A stretch of 64,000 nucleotides of DNA from Labilibaculum sp. K2S (GTDB lineage: Bacteria > Bacteroidota > Bacteroidia > Bacteroidales > Marinifilaceae). Every line of letters begins with the position of its first letter. Positions within the stretch are counted from its first letter, which is position 1. The translations under genes and the position numbers were made by a program. The DNA is taken from contig NZ_JAUCMW010000002.1 of NCBI RefSeq assembly GCF_030372765.1, positions 494,694-558,693 of the forward strand, given 5' to 3'. The notes under the pieces were generated by a model that was given only the letters and a program-made list of their open reading frames with translations, made no database searches and was not told the DNA's origin. Below are positions 24,642 to 35,480 of the stretch, in pieces.

Positions 24642-26435
24642 ATGAAGAGTTTTTTCAAATTTACTTTCGCCTCAATTCTTGGAGTTATTATTGGAGGTTT
24701 TATATTATTATTCCTCGGAATAATGATCATTGCTGCAATTGCATCAAGTAGTGATAACCCTGTCGACATAAAAGACAAAAGTATTCTGGAAATAAAATTA
24801 AATCAACAATTAGTAGATCGAGGTTCAGACAACCCGATGTCTAACTTCAATTTTTTCACCATGAGTGCCGATGCCAACATTGGGCTAAACACCGTTCTTG
24901 AAAATATTGAGAAAGCAAAAACGGATAAAAAAATAAAAGGAATTTACCTTAATGTAACTGATATTCCTGCCAATTTTGGAGGCATGGCATCTATCGAAGA
25001 AATTAGAGGTAAACTTAAAGAATTTAAAACAACAGGGAAGTTCATCGTTAGCTACAGCAATTTTGGTCATTCCCAAAAAGCATATTATTTAACTTCTATT
25101 GCTGATAGTGTATTCTTAAACCCTGAAGCTGGTTTATTTCTCTTAGGTATGGGTGGCGAAAGAACCTTTTACAGAAAATTTCTTGAGAAAATTGGCGTTG
25201 AGGCTCAGGTTATTAGAGTTGGCAAATACAAATCAGCAACCGAACAATACTTCCGTGACGATATGAGTGATGAAAGCCGTGAACAAACAATGGCTTATGT
25301 CAGCGCTATGTGGAATCAACTTCTTGAAGGAATATCGGAAGAGAGAAATATTACCGTTGAAAAACTAAATCAACTAATTGATGAAGTTGCTATTAGAAAA
25401 GCTGCCGATGCGGAAAAATATGGCTTAATCGACGGAGTTATTTATGAAGATGAGATGGAGGATAAACTGAGAAAACTATCTGATATCAAAGAAGGTAAAA
25501 AACTAAGATTGGTTAGCACCTCTGATTATGCAAGCGCACCAGATGCAGACTATAAATTTTCAAAAAATAAAATCGCTGTTATTTATGCCAGTGGTGCAAT
25601 AGGTTTAGAACAAAACGAAAGCTCAATAGGACCTGGATTGGCCAAAATCATCCGAGAGGCTCGTCTTGATTCTACAATTAAAGCAATTGTATTACGTGTT
25701 AACTCTCCGGGAGGATATGCAAATGTATCTGATTTTATATGGAGAGAAGTTAAATTAGCTTCGGATGCAAAACCTGTAATTGCCTCGATGGGAAATGTTG
25801 CCGCCTCTGGTGGATATTATATTGCATGTCCTGCTGATACGATCGTTGCTGATAAAAATACGATTACCGGTTCGATTGGAATTTATGGTTTATTCTTTTC
25901 GGGAGAAGAGTTAATAAGAGAGAAATTTGGCTTGACAACTGATTCATACGGAACTAATGAACATGCTGCTTTTGGTGGTAGTTACCCATTAATGCTTCCT
26001 ATTTCATCCAGAAAATTTACTCCGACAGAAAAAGAAATTGTTCAGAATATCATTAATAACGGTTACGATACATTCTTAAGTAGAGTAGCCGAGGGAAGAA
26101 ATCTTTCCGTTGAACAAGTACACGAAGTTGCTCAAGGCCGAGTTTGGAATGCAATGGATGCACAGAAAAATGGTTTGGTTGATGTTTTGGGAGGATTGGA
26201 AACAGCCATTCAAATAGCCAAAGAAAAAGCCGGAATTGAAGATTATCGAATTGTTTCTCTTCCTAAATTAAAAGATCCTTTTGAAACAATCATAGAAGAA
26301 TTGACAGGCAAAGCAAAAATCAAAATTCTTAAAAACGAATTGGGAAGCTTTTACAGTACTTATGAAAAAACACAAAACCTAATACAACTTGGTGGAATTC
26401 AAGCTCGTATTCCCTATGAAATTGACCTGCACTAG
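24642..26435 (+). CDS. sppA: Signal peptide peptidase SppA, 67K type
   Basis: SppA is an inner-membrane protease that degrades cleaved signal peptides in the periplasm. The 597-residue long form contains an N-terminal membrane anchor (about residues 8-35) and two tandem ClpP-like domains. The catalytic dyad is Lys197 in G-K-Y-K-S-A-T-E of the first domain and Ser389 in G-N-V-A-A-S-G-G-Y-Y of the second, as in E. coli SppA. Terminator follows 30 bases after the stop. Monocistronic. Confidence 0.95.
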   Translation: MKSFFKFTFASILGVIIGGFILLFLGIMIIAAIASSSDNPVDIKDKSILEIKLNQQLVDRGSDNPMSNFNFFTMSADANIGLNTVLENIEKAKTDKKIKGIYLNVTDIPANFGGMASIEEIRGKLKEFKTTGKFIVSYSNFGHSQKAYYLTSIADSVFLNPEAGLFLLGMGGERTFYRKFLEKIGVEAQVIRVGKYKSATEQYFRDDMSDESREQTMAYVSAMWNQLLEGISEERNITVEKLNQLIDEVAIRKAADAEKYGLIDGVIYEDEMEDKLRKLSDIKEGKKLRLVSTSDYASAPDADYKFSKNKIAVIYASGAIGLEQNESSIGPGLAKIIREARLDSTIKAIVLRVNSPGGYANVSDFIWREVKLASDAKPVIASMGNVAASGGYYIACPADTIVADKNTITGSIGIYGLFFSGEELIREKFGLTTDSYGTNEHAAFGGSYPLMLPISSRKFTPTEKEIVQNIINNGYDTFLSRVAEGRNLSVEQVHEVAQGRVWNAMDAQKNGLVDVLGGLETAIQIAKEKAGIEDYRIVSLPKLKDPFETIIEELTGKAKIKILKNELGSFYSTYEKTQNLIQLGGIQARIPYEIDLH

Positions 26436-26460
26436 GAAAAATTCACTCTAAATAATTGAG

Positions 26461-26492
26461 ATCCTCATGTTATTCATGAGGATTTTTTTTTA
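26461..26492 (+). terminator. Intrinsic terminator after sppA
   Basis: ATCCTCATG pairs with CATGAGGAT around TTATT, followed by about nine T. Confidence 0.92.
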
Positions 26493-26705
26493 TCAGGAAT
26501 TGATATATTTCAGAAAAACATACCATCAAATTATTAATTCAATCGTTGATTCCCTATCTTAAAGATTTAGCAGGAATGATTTTCATTGACTGGAGCAAGA
26601 AAATTATTATCATTTGAATTATTTCTGTAATTTTAGGCAATATAATCTACTAACCAAGAAACATGTCTGGGAAAGGTTTATTTCCTTTTTCAAATCTACG
26701 AACGA

Positions 26706-27833
26706 ATGAAGAAACTATCTCCCATCCTGAAAAGTCTGCTTTTCCCTTTTAGTTTACTATATGGGCTGATTGTATCTGTACGTAATCTCCTTTTCGATTT
26801 TAACATATTACCAAGTACCGAATTTAAAATTCCAATTATATCGGTTGGCAATATTACCGTAGGCGGAACCGGAAAAACTCCTCATATCGAATACCTGATC
26901 ACCTTACTAAAAGATGACTATAAAATAGCCACATTAAGTCGAGGGTATAAACGAAAAACAAAAGGATATATAATTGCTGATGAAGCATCAACATCATATC
27001 AAATTGGTGACGAACCAATGCAGATTAAAAGAAAATTCCCTGATATTTTAGTCTCGGTTGATAAGAAAAGAGTGAATGGTGTAAAGAATCTCCTTCAATC
27101 GGAACATGGTAACGATTTGGCAGCAGTACTCCTTGATGATGCCTTTCAACACCGATCTATAAAGGCCGGCTTATCAGTATTATTAATAGACTACAATCGA
27201 CCAATCACACATGATTATATTATGCCATATGGCAGACTACGCGAAAGTGCAGGTGAGAAAGACCGGGCCAACATTGTTATTGTAAGTAAATCGCCGGAAA
27301 ATATGACTCCTATTGATAGAAGAATAATTGTTAAAGAACTTAATCTTCTTCCCTTTCAGTCGTTATATTTCACGAGTCTGGATTACGGAAATTTAGAACC
27401 CGTTTTTAGAGATAACGCTATCAATATTATTAACGAAGATTGGGATAAAGATAATTTTTCTATTCTTTTGGTAACTGGAATTGCCAATCCTAAACCTTTA
27501 AGAGAATACCTTGAGAATTTCTCCGATTTGGTAGAAGAATTGAAGTTCCCAGATCATTATTCATTTGGAACAAAAGATATGGATTTAATTCATTCCAAAT
27601 TTGAACACTTAAAGGGTAAAAATAAAATAATTGTTACTACGGAAAAAGATGCGACTCGATTTTACGATATGGATATCAATCAGGAATCGATAAAAAAGCA
27701 TTTGTTCTATATTCCTTTACGGATAAAATTTTTGAATAACGACAAGTCAAAATTCGATGTTCAGATTATGAACTATGTTCAAAAAAATAAACGATCAAGC
27801 AATCTGCACAACATCAAGACCGACTCAATATAA
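26706..27833 (+). CDS. lpxK: Tetraacyldisaccharide 4'-kinase
   Basis: LpxK phosphorylates the lipid A disaccharide 1-phosphate at the 4' position at the inner membrane. 375 residues; N-terminal hydrophobic segment (L-L-Y-G-L-I-V-S-V-R) then the Walker A P-loop in V-G-N-I-T-V-G-G-T-G-K-T-P (about residues 46-58), D-D-A-F-Q-H-R near residue 140, and T-T-E-K-D-A-T-R near 309. All are LpxK hallmarks. It stands apart from the other lpx genes. A terminator follows. Confidence 0.95.
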   Translation: MKKLSPILKSLLFPFSLLYGLIVSVRNLLFDFNILPSTEFKIPIISVGNITVGGTGKTPHIEYLITLLKDDYKIATLSRGYKRKTKGYIIADEASTSYQIGDEPMQIKRKFPDILVSVDKKRVNGVKNLLQSEHGNDLAAVLLDDAFQHRSIKAGLSVLLIDYNRPITHDYIMPYGRLRESAGEKDRANIVIVSKSPENMTPIDRRIIVKELNLLPFQSLYFTSLDYGNLEPVFRDNAINIINEDWDKDNFSILLVTGIANPKPLREYLENFSDLVEELKFPDHYSFGTKDMDLIHSKFEHLKGKNKIIVTTEKDATRFYDMDINQESIKKHLFYIPLRIKFLNNDKSKFDVQIMNYVQKNKRSSNLHNIKTDSI

Positions 27834-27839
27834 AGTAAA

Positions 27840-27870
27840 AAGGGGAATCAAATTGATTCCCCTTAACTTT
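27840..27870 (+). terminator. Intrinsic terminator after lpxK
   Basis: AAGGGGAATCAA pairs with TTGATTCCCCTT in a near-perfect palindrome at 27840-27863, followed by AACTTTT. Confidence 0.82.
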
Positions 27871-28050
27871 TACCATTAAATTAACCACTACATTAATTAA
27901 CAGCTATCGCTAAAAGCAGTTTGAGAAACATTTAGTTTCGTAACCATTTAAATACCCTAAGCATCATTAAGTTACAAAAATAAACATAAAAAAACAACAG
28001 ATAATTTTCTTTCTATGCAAGAACTGTAACCTAGCTAAATTAAAATCTAT

Positions 28051-31000
28051 TTAATTAAATTTACCCCCCAAAACACAAGTCTTTTTGAAAGTTTTAAACT
28101 CTCCCTCGGGGCTAAACAATTCGATGTACACCAAATAAATTCCAATTGGAGCTCTCTCTTTTTGTGAAGTTAGTCCATCCCAAAATAAAGAATCCTCATT
28201 GGCTAAGTTCAAGTTGTTCGCTAATTTCCTGATTTCAATTCCCATTGAATTATAAATCCTAACCGAAACCAAGTAACCATCCTTTTCCAGATTAAAATTA
28301 ATCAAGAGTCGATCATCAAAACCATCATTATCAGGAGTAAATATTTTAGGAGACAGGCCAATTTCAGAATTTGGATTACTCGAATCATTGAAAACTGAAT
28401 TTTGAAGTCCAGGAGTACCAAATCCAATATTTTGAGCCGCCGATTGCCAATTAGATTCATTATTCGTCTCTCGTCTTGGATTTATTCTTTCCAAAGAAAC
28501 CCCCTCTACCGAAGCCAATAATTCAAAATGCATATCCTCATTGTAAGCAAAATCATCAATTATATTGCCATTCGAAACGAGAACAACTCTTCCGGCTTCA
28601 TCTGAAAAAGATGGAAGAGATTTGACCTGGCAAAAAACATCAGGATTGGATGTAAAATAATTTTGTTGAACATTGAGAGTATCTTCTGTCACTAATATAT
28701 ATTCATTAGGAAGCAAGTATTTGTCTGAAATTGAAACTTCATGGTCTAATTCAAAATTATCTGTTCGCGTAGCTAATTTTATGCTCGACAAAGCAATTAC
28801 TTTCTCGGATATATTTACAATTTCCACATAATCCGATCCATCGGGATAAGGATTGAACAAAACTTCATTTATCACCAGATCACCTACCAAAACAGTTCCC
28901 GGCATCCAAAAATCATATTCTTTGGTTAATATGGAATTGCCTGCTAAATCTTTAATTTCATCAGATAAAATGAGTTGACATTGACTGTTCTCAACAAAAT
29001 CCTCTTTGAAAATCAATTGAAACTCTTTACCTATTAAATCAGACTGAATCAATTCTTTAGGATAAACTAAATCAGGAGAAAGTTGAAAATTTGATAAAAC
29101 AAGACCTGTATTTTCAATTGGCTCGCTAAAAACAAGTTTTAAACAATTAGATGAAATACATCTGCAGGATTCAATACTTGGAGCAATCAGATCCTGATTT
29201 ACTGAATAAATTGAATTCTCTTTACCCGGAGTTCCGCCCAATTCGTTTTCTGAAGCCTTCCAGTTATTTACCTGCCAAGATGTATTTGCCGGATCAATTC
29301 GTTCCAATGACCAGCCTCCGCTTGATTTTTCATCAGACTTGTACCATAAATCCGAATAAGAAACCTGATCAATAACGATCTTCTCTGCGGATTGTATTTC
29401 TATTGTCTTTCCTGAATTTGTTAATCCGGGAAAACCGGAAACACCTAGCACATCTCCAAACTCTAAAAATTGATCCACAGCAACCGAAGCACAGAGTATT
29501 AAATAAGCTTTAGCGGGGATTGTATCCAAAGCTAAAACAGTCTCCTTCTCTCCTACTTTTAAAATCCAATTCTCGATGGATATAGGATATTCACTGCCAT
29601 TGTGCAATTCAATAAATTCATATTCCGGCAACCCAACTGAAGGTGTTTCATCTGCCATAATTTCATTTATCACAATATCGTTGGAATGAACCTCACGCCA
29701 AATAAAACTCACAATCGTATCCACCACATTGCCACACTCATCTTGCAAGCTGGTAATATTTAGTTGCTGTTCATGGCCATCTTCAAAAGAATTGGCAAAC
29801 TCAAGGTGAACAATCATTGGCGTTTCCACTGTAATTGTAGAAACAGGATTATGATCCAGTGAATAATTCTGGAGTCTAAGCAAGGATAATGTGTCAATTT
29901 CTTCACTTAACTCTATTGACAAGTGATTTTTAGACAATACTTTTAAATGAGAAACTGCTGGAGCTAAATTGTCAATATTATTCCCATGAATGGAATTTTC
30001 TTTTCCTGGTGTTCCTCTCGTTTCACTCTTAGACGCTGACCAATTGCCAGTGGTACTGCAGATATTTAAAGGATCAATTCGTTCCAATGACCAGCCTCCT
30101 TTTGATTTTTCATCAGACTTGTACCACGAATCCGAATAGGAAACCTGATCTATAAGAAGGTTATCTGATGAGTGAATTTCAATTGTTCCTCCTGAATTTG
30201 TTAATCCGGGAAAACCGGAAACACCTAACGCATCTCCAAACGAAGTAAATTCTTCAACTGCAGAATTTGCGCATAAAATTAAATAAGCTTTCGAAAGGAT
30301 TGTATCCGAAGCTAAAACAGTCTCCTTCTCTCCTACTTTTAAAATCCAATTCTCGATAGATATCGGATATTCACTGCTATTGTACAATTCAATAAATTCA
30401 TATTCAGGCAACCCAACTGAAGGAGTTTCATCTGCCATGATCTCGTTTATCACAACATCAGAAACCTTCGCAGGAGCGAAATATCCAAATTGAATTATTT
30501 CATATTTTTTCACAGCCCCTTTGGCATCAGTTATATTTGAAATTTCAAGCTGATAATCGCCCGTTCTTAAATTATTATCCAATACCAACAACAAGTAATT
30601 ATCGGTATTCCCAGGCAGTACTTCAAATTCTAAATACTCTCCTCCCTCTATTCGCAATTTAAAGTTTTCAATTTGGGAAGATGCCAAAAGATCCAAATCT
30701 TCGGAATATTCCAATAGCAACGAGTCTTGTCCAACAACCTCATAAGATTTAAGAAACGGAGCTGTATTAATGGATTCTATTTTTAAATTATCAAACCAAA
30801 GATTTCCTGCTCTTGATGCTGTTTCGAAGGTGAAATCCAAACCGGAAAACCACTTCTCTGCATCTAAATTCACTTCAGACTCAATCTCTCCTACAACAAT
30901 CCAATTCTCTTTGTTTCCCAATCGGTTGTATTCCATTTTCCATAAACCATTCGGGCAATAAGTTATCTGAATTGCCACCGCCTCACTTTCATTCCAATTA

Positions 31001-34000
31001 AAATCTGATTTCAATAAAACATTCAAATTCTGATCTTTATCCAAACTCCACAAACTCAAAATATCGCTTGATCCACTTTGATTTACACCAACAGAATATT
31101 TAGTAGTTGCCACATTCGGATCAGAATCATCCAAAAGTAAATGAAAAACAAATTTATTTCCCGAGGATGGATCCCAATCACCATTTCTAATTATGAAACT
31201 CCAACTAATTGCACTCGATTTTGGATTGTATCCGGATAAAACTTTAGAAATATAACTTTCCCCAAACTCTGCTGACAAATTGTGTTTCAATGAATATTCT
31301 CCTGCAATTGGCCAATAAGAAGAAGCAATCCAGTCATCATTATTTATCCATTTTTCAAGACTTTTTAATTCGAAATTTTCATTAATACCCAATTCATCTT
31401 CACCCATAAGAATTTTGACTGAATCAGATTCTAAACTGGATTCTATTTTAAGACAAAAATCTTCTGTTCCATTGTATTGAATAGAATCAAAATCAACAAT
31501 CCCATTTTTTAATTGCAAATTATCATCCGTAACAATTAACTCTCCATTCCCATTCAACAAACTGAGCTGAACAGCTCCAATTGCATCCTTATCTATACTC
31601 ATAAAATGATCACAGGCTGCAATTTTCAAAGAAAATTTCTTATCCAAATTATTAATCCCGAAAGGGTACGAAGAAAAAGAGAGTTGACTTGCTTCAACAT
31701 TAATAAAATGGATTTCAGATATAATGTCATCCGATAAGGTCTCCTGTATCTTCGAACCACTTTCCAAACACTTCCATTCATGAAACTTTGGTATCTCTAT
31801 CTGAAAACTCGCATTATCGGGAAGCTGTCCTTTGCGAAAAAAGATCGCCAAAGATAAGTTCATATCCGAATTGTTTGGCAGTTCCAATACGCCTTTCGAT
31901 GAATTAAACTCAATACGATTGTCATTAATATTTGATGCTAAGGCAATAATCTCTCCATTCGATAATAAAACCGCTCCGGAAATATGTTTTGCCCAGGAAA
32001 AGGAATGATCAGGAAAACTGTTGTAAAATTTCAAATTTGAAATTATTGTTGGCAGCTGATCGTGAGTTGCGAAATCTGATATTTTAAAATTGAGAACAGA
32101 TATGGCATCATCTTGAGTTATTGCCAAAGAACTGAGTGGTTTCGCTAAAATTGGACTCGCTGAGGCAATTACAGAGGTTTTGTCAACACCTGATATATTA
32201 TCACTCAATATTGTTGGGAAATGATCGCATTCCGCCTGAAGAGTAAAATTTTCCGCTTCACTATAAATTAGATCCTCCCATAGAAAATCTCCATCCTCAC
32301 TTGTAAGCTTTAGATTTTCGGATGCAAGATCTCCATTCCCGGAAGCCAGGGAAAGTTCTATTTCAAACTCAGAGTTCGTATCACTGTTTCCCAAACTATC
32401 AACAAGCCGAAGAACGATTGAAAATTCTTCCTGATAATTTACTGATTCAGGAACTGTTTGAAACAACATTTCTTTGGCCTCTACTTCAAGGGTAAACTCT
32501 GTCCCTACCAAATTACCGGCAAAATTCGGACTAAGACCACTGCCACTATCAGAAATAATCCAGCCCGCATGCAAAGAATCTATTTTCATTTGAAATAATT
32601 CTTCATCAATAGTTTTCCCTTCTTTTAAAAAGCAGAAAACAGAATACTCAACACTTTTTTCACTTAATATCTCCTTATTTAGTTCAGACTCTAAAAAATG
32701 AATATCTACCTGTTTATCTTTTATAGTACATTCAACATCCAATACCTCCCCATCCACTTTTACAAAGAACTTTTCAATTGATTTCTTCCAATTCACTTGA
32801 TTTTTCTCTGATCCAATCAATCTTATCTGCTTGAGAATGGTTGAGGCATTATCATTTCCAGAATCCTGCAACGAAAACCTAAAAACTTCAAATGCATCCG
32901 CTTCACTAATCAAAAGGGAGGAGATGATAGGCTCTGAAGAATCTAAATTATTCACATTTACATATGATTCATATGTATTCTCAACCAGTATATTTTCTGA
33001 AATTGTCTTGGGCAGCACATCATTGCTTACAGCCAATTTTATGAATTCAGGATGGGAATATTTTAATGATTCAAAACTCACCTCACCTTTAACAAATGAA
33101 TTCTGGAATCCATTCAGCGATTCCAAATTGGCGGTTCCTGTTTCCAAGGATAATATAACCATCTGATTTGCATCAAAATCCCTATTATTAAAATCATCTA
33201 CAGCATTTACTAAAATGGAAAAATCACTATTGCGAATAAGGGTGTCAGGACAGCCAGAGAAGATTATTCGTGTGGCCTCAACCTCAATACTATGAATTGC
33301 AGAGGGAAACTCTTCATTGACGGTATTAAAACCAGAACCCGACACAAAAGTTTCGAAGCCTTTCGCTGAATCTTTGCAATACAATTGAAATGTTTCCCCC
33401 TCTGTTAAAGGATGATCTGAGTTTAAATAACAGCGCAATTCAAATTCCATTTTTTCTGCATCGGGAATACTAATTTGATCTTCGGTAAAATAAATCACAA
33501 CAGAATCCACTTCAATAAGAATACTTTGAGGAATAATCTCCTCATTATTTGTAAACAGACAAAGGCCACCCAGGCAATCTTTCCAATTCATACCATTATC
33601 TGGATTCGAATTGTAAAATATCATTCTTGAGATTTTAGTTGGAAGGCCATCCGCAGCTTCTGCTGTTTCGTCAATAGCAAATCGAAAGCAGGTCAATGCC
33701 TTTTCTTTTTCATTACAATTTGTTCTGAGAAGTATCGATTCAACAGGATTGTCAGAAGCTTTAATTTGAGTCAGGTTTTCGGTCTCGGGAACAACAGGAC
33801 TTCCCCCAACCACCAGATTATCAAAATAAACCAAATCGCCCGAATTAGGATTATTCATCCGAATAACGATTTCCAAACTCGATCCGTTTAAACCAGCTTG
33901 TGTTGCATTTACACTACCCCAATTACCACTATTCTCACCATTCAATTCAAAAAGAATCTCCTCTGATCCGTCAATTATGTAGTATACCTTTGCATACTTA

Positions 34001-34353
34001 TTTAAATTTGTTGAACTTCCTGTTTCTGCTAATAAAACGGAAATTGAAATATCGGTAAAACCGGAAATATCAAACGGCCTGCTCTTCCACACAGCTTCAC
34101 CATCACAATCCTTGGCTTCAAATCGTCCGCCACCTGTTCCCGCAACCATTACGTAATCCTCATCATCAGAAAGAGTACAGTTGGAAACATCCAAAGACCA
34201 ATCCGTAATTCCGGTTAGATCTGAGTTACTACCCCAATAACCTTTGCCTATGTCACTGGTAAAATCAATTTTCCAAATATCATCGGCATATAAACAATTA
34301 CTATTCAGCAGAAACAGCAATAAAAACAATTTAATAGAAAGAGTTTTTTTCAT
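28051..34353 (-). CDS. Giant secreted protein with lamin-tail domains and gliding/T9SS-type C-terminus
   Basis: 2100 residues with a signal peptide (hydrophobic F-L-L-L-F-L-L, ending L-Y-A-D). In order: an N-terminal carbohydrate-binding-like beta domain (about 25-185); three related modules of about 270 residues each (roughly 190-990); a choice-of-anchor-like domain (about 1000-1200); an Ig-like domain; lamin-tail domains at about 1300-1460, 1553-1720 and 1825-1988, each opening with V-I-N-E and separated by Ig-like domains; and a C-terminal domain (about 1990-2100) with S-P-K-I-F-T-P-D-N-D-G-F-D-D and R-I-Y-N-S-M-G, typical of gliding-motility/type IX secretion cargo. It is therefore probably exported by T9SS and displayed or released outside. 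Function (adhesin, hydrolase scaffold) is unknown; no catalytic domain was recognised. Confidence 0.85.
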   Translation of the reverse strand: MKKTLSIKLFLLLFLLNSNCLYADDIWKIDFTSDIGKGYWGSNSDLTGITDWSLDVSNCTLSDDEDYVMVAGTGGGRFEAKDCDGEAVWKSRPFDISGFTDISISVLLAETGSSTNLNKYAKVYYIIDGSEEILFELNGENSGNWGSVNATQAGLNGSSLEIVIRMNNPNSGDLVYFDNLVVGGSPVVPETENLTQIKASDNPVESILLRTNCNEKEKALTCFRFAIDETAEAADGLPTKISRMIFYNSNPDNGMNWKDCLGGLCLFTNNEEIIPQSILIEVDSVVIYFTEDQISIPDAEKMEFELRCYLNSDHPLTEGETFQLYCKDSAKGFETFVSGSGFNTVNEEFPSAIHSIEVEATRIIFSGCPDTLIRNSDFSILVNAVDDFNNRDFDANQMVILSLETGTANLESLNGFQNSFVKGEVSFESLKYSHPEFIKLAVSNDVLPKTISENILVENTYESYVNVNNLDSSEPIISSLLISEADAFEVFRFSLQDSGNDNASTILKQIRLIGSEKNQVNWKKSIEKFFVKVDGEVLDVECTIKDKQVDIHFLESELNKEILSEKSVEYSVFCFLKEGKTIDEELFQMKIDSLHAGWIISDSGSGLSPNFAGNLVGTEFTLEVEAKEMLFQTVPESVNYQEEFSIVLRLVDSLGNSDTNSEFEIELSLASGNGDLASENLKLTSEDGDFLWEDLIYSEAENFTLQAECDHFPTILSDNISGVDKTSVIASASPILAKPLSSLAITQDDAISVLNFKISDFATHDQLPTIISNLKFYNSFPDHSFSWAKHISGAVLLSNGEIIALASNINDNRIEFNSSKGVLELPNNSDMNLSLAIFFRKGQLPDNASFQIEIPKFHEWKCLESGSKIQETLSDDIISEIHFINVEASQLSFSSYPFGINNLDKKFSLKIAACDHFMSIDKDAIGAVQLSLLNGNGELIVTDDNLQLKNGIVDFDSIQYNGTEDFCLKIESSLESDSVKILMGEDELGINENFELKSLEKWINNDDWIASSYWPIAGEYSLKHNLSAEFGESYISKVLSGYNPKSSAISWSFIIRNGDWDPSSGNKFVFHLLLDDSDPNVATTKYSVGVNQSGSSDILSLWSLDKDQNLNVLLKSDFNWNESEAVAIQITYCPNGLWKMEYNRLGNKENWIVVGEIESEVNLDAEKWFSGLDFTFETASRAGNLWFDNLKIESINTAPFLKSYEVVGQDSLLLEYSEDLDLLASSQIENFKLRIEGGEYLEFEVLPGNTDNYLLLVLDNNLRTGDYQLEISNITDAKGAVKKYEIIQFGYFAPAKVSDVVINEIMADETPSVGLPEYEFIELYNSSEYPISIENWILKVGEKETVLASDTILSKAYLILCANSAVEEFTSFGDALGVSGFPGLTNSGGTIEIHSSDNLLIDQVSYSDSWYKSDEKSKGGWSLERIDPLNICSTTGNWSASKSETRGTPGKENSIHGNNIDNLAPAVSHLKVLSKNHLSIELSEEIDTLSLLRLQNYSLDHNPVSTITVETPMIVHLEFANSFEDGHEQQLNITSLQDECGNVVDTIVSFIWREVHSNDIVINEIMADETPSVGLPEYEFIELHNGSEYPISIENWILKVGEKETVLALDTIPAKAYLILCASVAVDQFLEFGDVLGVSGFPGLTNSGKTIEIQSAEKIVIDQVSYSDLWYKSDEKSSGGWSLERIDPANTSWQVNNWKASENELGGTPGKENSIYSVNQDLIAPSIESCRCISSNCLKLVFSEPIENTGLVLSNFQLSPDLVYPKELIQSDLIGKEFQLIFKEDFVENSQCQLILSDEIKDLAGNSILTKEYDFWMPGTVLVGDLVINEVLFNPYPDGSDYVEIVNISEKVIALSSIKLATRTDNFELDHEVSISDKYLLPNEYILVTEDTLNVQQNYFTSNPDVFCQVKSLPSFSDEAGRVVLVSNGNIIDDFAYNEDMHFELLASVEGVSLERINPRRETNNESNWQSAAQNIGFGTPGLQNSVFNDSSNPNSEIGLSPKIFTPDNDGFDDRLLINFNLEKDGYLVSVRIYNSMGIEIRKLANNLNLANEDSLFWDGLTSQKERAPIGIYLVYIELFSPEGEFKTFKKTCVLGGKFN
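29190..29700 (-). repeat. Intragenic direct repeat, lamin-tail copy B
   Basis: The DNA from about 29190 to 29700 is a close copy of about 29980-30470 in the same gene; long exact blocks such as the one coding L-G-V-S-G-F-P-G-L-T-N-S-G are shared. Recent duplication or gene conversion of the lamin-tail unit is the simplest explanation. Confidence 0.85.
29980..30470 (-). repeat. Intragenic direct repeat, lamin-tail copy A
   Basis: Partner of 29190-29700. Shared protein blocks include V-I-N-E-I-M-A-D-E-T-P-S-V-G-L-P-E-Y-E-F and W-I-L-K-V-G-E-K-E-T-V-L-A. The third lamin-tail domain (28390-28880) is much more divergent. Confidence 0.85.
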
Positions 34354-34447
34354 GGAAAAATCCTTTTAAATTTGACTTAGCTTTTGAATAAAAAGCTAAT
34401 TTAACTATAATCTAATTTATAATCAACAATTTAAACCACATTATGTT

Positions 34448-35437
34448 ATGAGAATTGCAGTTGTTGGCGCCACTGGTTTGGTTGGTCAGAAAATACTGGA
34501 GGTTCTGGAAGAAAGAAATTTTCAGATTAGTGAATTGTATCCTGTAGCCAGTGAAAAATCTATAGGAAAAGAAGTTGTATTTAATGGAAAAAAATACAAA
34601 GTTATCAGTATGACAGATGCAATTGAATTAAAACCACAAATTGCAATCTTTTCAGCTGGTGGAGACACCTCTTTAAAATGGGCTCCTGAATTCGCAAAAG
34701 CAGGTACCACAGTTGTCGATAACTCATCGGCTTGGCGAATGGATAAAGACAAAAAATTGGTTGTTCCGGAAATAAATGCTGTCGATCTAACCACAGAAGA
34801 CAAAATTATTGCGAATCCGAATTGCTCAACCATACAATTAGTTGTAGCCCTTGCTCCTTTGCATAAGCGATACAAAATGGAACGTTTGGTGATCTCAACC
34901 TATCAATCAATCACAGGAACAGGTGTTAAAGCAGTTTCACAATTGGAAAATGAGAGGAATGGGAAGGAAGGAGAGATGGCCTATCCATATGAAATTGATA
35001 AAAATTGTCTTCCTCATTGTGATGTATTTACAGAAAATGGCTACACCAAAGAAGAGATGAAATTGGCCAACGAAACCAAGAAGATATTGAAAGATGACAG
35101 CATAAGGGTAACTGCTACTGCTGTTCGAGTACCTGTAGTTGGGGGGCATTCAGAGTCTGTAAATATCGAATTTGCAAATGATTTTGATCTTGACGAAGTA
35201 AGAAAAATTCTTTCGGAAGCAGAAGGCGTAATTGTTCAGGATAATTTGGATACAAACGAATATCCAATGCCAAAATATGCTCATGGCAAAGATGAAGTAT
35301 TTGTTGGAAGAATCCGAAGAGATTTTTCAAATCCGAATACTTTAAACCTTTGGATTGTTTCAGACAACCTTCGAAAAGGTGCTGCTACAAACGCAGTTCA
35401 AATTGCAGAGTACCTTACAAAAAATAATCTTGTATAA
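34448..35437 (+). CDS. asd: Aspartate-semialdehyde dehydrogenase
   Basis: Asd reduces aspartyl phosphate to the semialdehyde for lysine/DAP, threonine and methionine synthesis. 329 residues. NADP-binding G-A-T-G-L-V-G at residues 8-14; catalytic cysteine in A-N-P-N-C-S-T at about residue 126-132; substrate-binding arginine and histidine regions R-V-P-V-V-G-G-H near 230. Monocistronic; a bidirectional terminator follows. Confidence 0.96.
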   Translation: MRIAVVGATGLVGQKILEVLEERNFQISELYPVASEKSIGKEVVFNGKKYKVISMTDAIELKPQIAIFSAGGDTSLKWAPEFAKAGTTVVDNSSAWRMDKDKKLVVPEINAVDLTTEDKIIANPNCSTIQLVVALAPLHKRYKMERLVISTYQSITGTGVKAVSQLENERNGKEGEMAYPYEIDKNCLPHCDVFTENGYTKEEMKLANETKKILKDDSIRVTATAVRVPVVGGHSESVNIEFANDFDLDEVRKILSEAEGVIVQDNLDTNEYPMPKYAHGKDEVFVGRIRRDFSNPNTLNLWIVSDNLRKGAATNAVQIAEYLTKNNLV

Positions 35438-35443
35438 TGCTAT

Positions 35444-35480
35444 AAATAAGGCCAATGGAATAATTCCATTGGCCTTTATT
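35444..35480. terminator. Bidirectional terminator between asd and hflX
   Basis: A perfect 17-bp inverted repeat (35444-35460 with 35464-35480), loop TAA, A-rich left end and T-rich right end, serving convergent genes. Confidence 0.88.
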
